Below are positions 5,155 through 8,615 of a stretch of 8,615 bases of DNA, in pieces (the stretch's first letter is position 1; each line of letters begins with the position of its first letter). The position numbers were made by a program, and so were the translations under genes. The notes under the pieces were generated by a model that ran no database searches, was not told the origin of the DNA, and saw only the letters and a list, made by a program, of their open reading frames with translations. The DNA comes from Bacteroidota bacterium (lineage in GTDB: Bacteria; Bacteroidota; Ignavibacteria; Ignavibacteriales; Melioribacteraceae), in assembly GCA_021812745.1 (NCBI GenBank), contig JAKAMS010000093.1, forward strand, positions 1 through 8,615, given 5' to 3'.

Positions 5155-5928
5155 ATGATTTCCCTTATCCTACAAAAAATTGGCAAAAAGACAATTGATT
5201 TTTTCCAAGAGTTTGGACAAGTAGTCCGGCTCTTTTTAGAAATAATTAAATCAGTACCCTCTCTGTATAAAAGTAGGCGAAACTTTTATTTTCAAATGGA
5301 ACACATCGGGGTAAATTCTATTCCGCTCGTTTTGATTATAGCAACATTTACCGGCGCAGTTGCTGCATGGCAGGCAGCATATCAATTAAAAGGAATAGCT
5401 CCTTTATCATTTCTAGGCAGTGCAACAAGCAGATCCATCATTACAGAATTGGGACCGGTGCTAACAGCAATTGTAATTGCCGGGCGTATTGGAGCTTCAA
5501 TTGCCGCCGAACTTGGCTCTATGAAAGTTACTGAACAAATTGATGCGCTCGAAACCATGGGAATTAGTCCGGTTGCTTACTTAGCTACGCCACGTTTTAT
5601 AGCATCTCTAATAATGATACCGATACTTGTGCTTTTCGCAGATGCAATTTCTATAATCGGTGCATATTTTATTTCAAATTTTTTCCTAGGTGTTTCATTC
5701 AATGTATTTTTTATCTCAGTTAAGCGTTATTTCTTATTTAGTGATTTTATGTTTGGTATTGTAAAGGGGATGCTTTTCGGCGGGGTTACATCTCTACTTG
5801 GCTGCCATATTGGTTTTAGAACCGAAGGCGGTGCTGAAGGAGTTGGTCTATCAACTATAAGGTCATTTGTCCTAAGTTCTGCAATGATTTTAATTCTTGA
5901 TTATGTCTTGTGGACATTGATTTTCTGA
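5155..5928 (+). CDS. mlaE: MlaE-family ABC transporter permease
   Basis: A 257-residue inner-membrane permease of the MlaE/YrbE family, which with an MlaF-type ATPase and an MCE (MlaD-type) protein moves phospholipids between inner and outer membranes. Visible family features: an amphipathic N-terminus, FTGAVAAWQAAYQL (65-78), the hallmark ELGPVLTAIVIAGRIGASIAAELGSMKVTEQIDALETMGI (98-137) that contacts the ATPase, then hydrophobic helices and the C-terminal GFRTEGGAEGVGLSTIRSFV (220-239). Length and motifs are those of an intact protein. The ATG is preceded by the A-rich AAAGAATAAATT and lacks a strong Shine-Dalgarno. The next gene in the same direction is a sugar transferase, 49 bp away, not the usual ATPase and MCE genes, so partners must be encoded elsewhere. 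The role in outer-membrane lipid asymmetry is inferred from the family. Confidence 0.9.
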   Translation: MISLILQKIGKKTIDFFQEFGQVVRLFLEIIKSVPSLYKSRRNFYFQMEHIGVNSIPLVLIIATFTGAVAAWQAAYQLKGIAPLSFLGSATSRSIITELGPVLTAIVIAGRIGASIAAELGSMKVTEQIDALETMGISPVAYLATPRFIASLIMIPILVLFADAISIIGAYFISNFFLGVSFNVFFISVKRYFLFSDFMFGIVKGMLFGGVTSLLGCHIGFRTEGGAEGVGLSTIRSFVLSSAMILILDYVLWTLIF

Positions 5929-5977
5929 TTCTTTACTTCACACAATAGATTTTAAAAAATATCAAAGAAAATAAATT

Positions 5978-6691
5978 GTGATTAGTTACAACTTTATCAA
6001 ACGAACGATTGATACCGGACTTTCACTTCTTCTCATAATTCTAACATTGCCGTTGCAAATACTCATAGCATTGGTTCTTTTAATTATCATAAAAGAAAAT
6101 CCAATATTTTTTCAAAAAAGGGGGTTAACATTAGATACATACCGCTTTACAATGATAAAATTCAAAACCATGGTTTCTTCTCAGATAAAAGTGAAACATA
6201 GTAGTCAACCGGAAGATATTTTTTTAATCCCGGAATCCGGGGCATACTTAAATATGTTTACCAACTGGTTAAGAAAAAGCGGTTTGGATGAATTACCTCA
6301 GATATACAATATTCTTGTAGGAGAAATGAGTTTTATAGGTCCCCGTCCCTTGATGGTTCAAGATCTTGAAATTTTAAAAGATAAATCTTCCATACACTAT
6401 AAGAAGCGGAAAACTATAACTTCTAAACCGGGCATTACGGGAATTTGGCAAATTATAGGTGACCGCTCTCTCGGTGCTGAAAATTTAGTTAGTCTTGACG
6501 TATTTTATGAGCAGAAAAAATCTTTAGGATTAGATATAATAATTTTTTTATCAACAATTCCAATTATTCTTTTTGCAAGAAATTCTGATGAATTTATCCC
6601 TCGCAATGATTATATCAGCAGAGTATTTGCCCGTTCTCTGGAATATTTTAATTTTGTTTCCTCAAAAGAGTTACTAACTAAAAAACCGTAA
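5978..6691 (+). CDS. Phosphoglycosyl transferase (bacterial sugar transferase)
   Basis: A 237-residue monotopic phosphoglycosyl transferase (PglC/WcaJ-type catalytic domain) that moves a sugar 1-phosphate from a UDP-sugar to undecaprenyl phosphate, the first membrane step of capsule, exopolysaccharide or O-antigen synthesis. Family features: the N-terminal IKRTIDTGLSLLL plus a hydrophobic re-entrant helix (about 13-38), NPIFFQKRG (41-49), MIKFKTMV (59-66), the catalytic Asp-Glu dyad in LRKSGLDELPQIYN (Asp104, Glu105), GEMSFIGPRPLM (115-126), KPGITGIWQI (150-159) and LDVFYEQKKSLGLDI (173-187). It lacks the N-terminal multi-helix domain of WcaJ. The start is a GTG after AAAGAAAATAAATT; no ATG is near. 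It lies 49 bp after the permease gene without a terminator, so probably the same transcript. Its sugar substrate cannot be told, and no other glycan genes are in the window. Confidence 0.9.
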   Translation: MISYNFIKRTIDTGLSLLLIILTLPLQILIALVLLIIIKENPIFFQKRGLTLDTYRFTMIKFKTMVSSQIKVKHSSQPEDIFLIPESGAYLNMFTNWLRKSGLDELPQIYNILVGEMSFIGPRPLMVQDLEILKDKSSIHYKKRKTITSKPGITGIWQIIGDRSLGAENLVSLDVFYEQKKSLGLDIIIFLSTIPIILFARNSDEFIPRNDYISRVFARSLEYFNFVSSKELLTKKP

Positions 6692-6746
6692 TAACTTTCT
6701 AAGAGATTTTGCACGATTTTCTGTCCTGGTGTGCTTTTACACATGT

Positions 6747-6783
6747 AAATCTTTATTCCAAGTAATTTTAGAAAAGATTTTTT
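6747..6783 (+). terminator. Possible weak terminator after the sugar transferase gene
   Basis: AAATCTTT (6747-6754) and AAAGATTT (6773-6780) form an 8-bp stem followed by TTT, but only one pair is G-C and the loop is 18 nt. This is weak for an intrinsic terminator. Confidence 0.3.
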
Positions 6784-6834
6784 CTCTTGCGTAAGAGTCT
6801 TATAGCGTTTAATTTGTAACAAGAATAAGGGTTA

Positions 6835-6850
6835 ATCATCTGTAGATGAT
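6835..6850. promoter_or_regulatory. Palindrome upstream of gdhA, possible operator
   Basis: ATCATC-TGTA-GATGAT is a perfect 6-bp inverted repeat with a 4-bp centre, about 150 bp before the gdhA start. The size suits a dimeric regulator or a small hairpin. No known binding motif was recognised. Confidence 0.35.
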
Positions 6851-6936
6851 AATCACAAACATTTATTCAAAAAATATTTCTTTCCAACTATTCTCTTATT
6901 TCAAGCCCCCTCATCGGCAGATCATATTCGCAATAA

Positions 6937-8361
<1,425 letters not shown>

Positions 8362-8373
8362 ATATTTTATTTT

Positions 8374-8414
8374 AACCACGCTCTTTTTACAATAGAGCGT
8401 GGTTTTTTATTTTT
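8374..8414 (+). terminator. Strong intrinsic terminator of gdhA
   Basis: AACCACGCTCT (8374-8384) and AGAGCGTGGTT (8394-8404) form a perfect 11-bp stem with a 9-nt loop, followed by TTTTATTTTT. It begins 13 bp after the gdhA stop. Confidence 0.93.
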
Positions 8415-8421
8415 GTAGCAT

Positions 8422-8452
8422 GACTTCTTATAATGTATATTATAGGAAAGTC
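8422..8452. repeat. Long imperfect hairpin downstream of gdhA
   Basis: GACTTCTTATAAT (8422-8434) and ATTATAGGAAAGTC (8439-8452) pair over 13 bp with one bulged A and one G-T pair around the loop GTAT. There is no U-tract, so it is not a classical terminator. The remaining 160 bp to the window end hold no supportable gene. Confidence 0.5.
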
Positions 8453-8615
8453 CTCAATTTCAACAACTTACAAATTCAACCAACAAACTAGATTTTGCTA
8501 ATCCCTTAATGCAATTCATTTATGGCGATTCACTATCTTTTCGAAACCATTAAAATTTTTGATGCATTATAATGGCTATTCTACAAATTATATAAGATAA
8601 GTTTTTATTGGTCTA

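Noticed and set aside
6610..6822. 70-codon minus-strand frame over the end of the sugar transferase gene
   Set aside because: Overlaps a conserved gene in antisense, no start signals, no recognisable domain.
8420..8491. 23-codon plus-strand ORF after gdhA
   Set aside because: Starts directly behind the strong terminator with no ribosome binding site and runs through the hairpin at 8422-8452.

Overview
The window looks like chromosomal DNA of an AT-rich, Gram-negative bacterium of the Bacteroidota/Chlorobiota/Ignavibacteriota group. The placement is an inference from the low GC, several starts preceded by A-rich stretches rather than strong Shine-Dalgarno sequences, promoters close to sigma70 consensus, a lexA gene, an MlaE-type outer-membrane lipid permease and a hexameric glutamate dehydrogenase. 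Ignavibacteriota fits best, but no rRNA or marker gene fixes it.

Layout. The left edge cuts through lexA (minus strand), whose promoter sits inside a 44-bp nested inverted repeat that is probably its operator. Divergent from it, after about 360 bp of AT-rich non-coding DNA, is a compact three-gene plus-strand cluster (548-2490). It encodes a DUF4747-like soluble protein, a four-helix membrane protein that starts one base after it, and a small protein I do not recognise. This is the accessory part of the window. Its architecture resembles the soluble-plus-membrane plan of the lambda RexA/RexB phage-exclusion pair and makes it a candidate two- or three-component defence module.

On the minus strand (2600-4992) lies an amino-acid/phosphate unit: a leader peptide, an intrinsic terminator, ilvE (branched-chain aminotransferase) and a PhoA-like alkaline phosphatase 14 bp behind it. 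The leader ORF encodes 29 residues, 12 of them Ile, Leu or Val. It has a good promoter just upstream, and a terminator overlaps its 3' end before ilvE. Together these make a convincing ribosome-mediated transcription attenuator for ilvE.

On the plus strand (5110-6691) are an MlaE-family ABC permease and a monotopic phosphoglycosyl transferase. The ATPase and MCE genes that usually accompany MlaE are not directly beside it. After a 308-bp non-coding gap with a palindrome and a 60-nt G-free leader comes gdhA (7000-8361), closed by a strong terminator. The last 200 bp hold a long hairpin and no gene I can support.

Functionally, ilvE and gdhA are linked through glutamate: GDH makes it and the aminotransferase uses it. 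The permease and sugar transferase concern the cell envelope. The 548-2490 cluster has no visible metabolic link to its neighbours.
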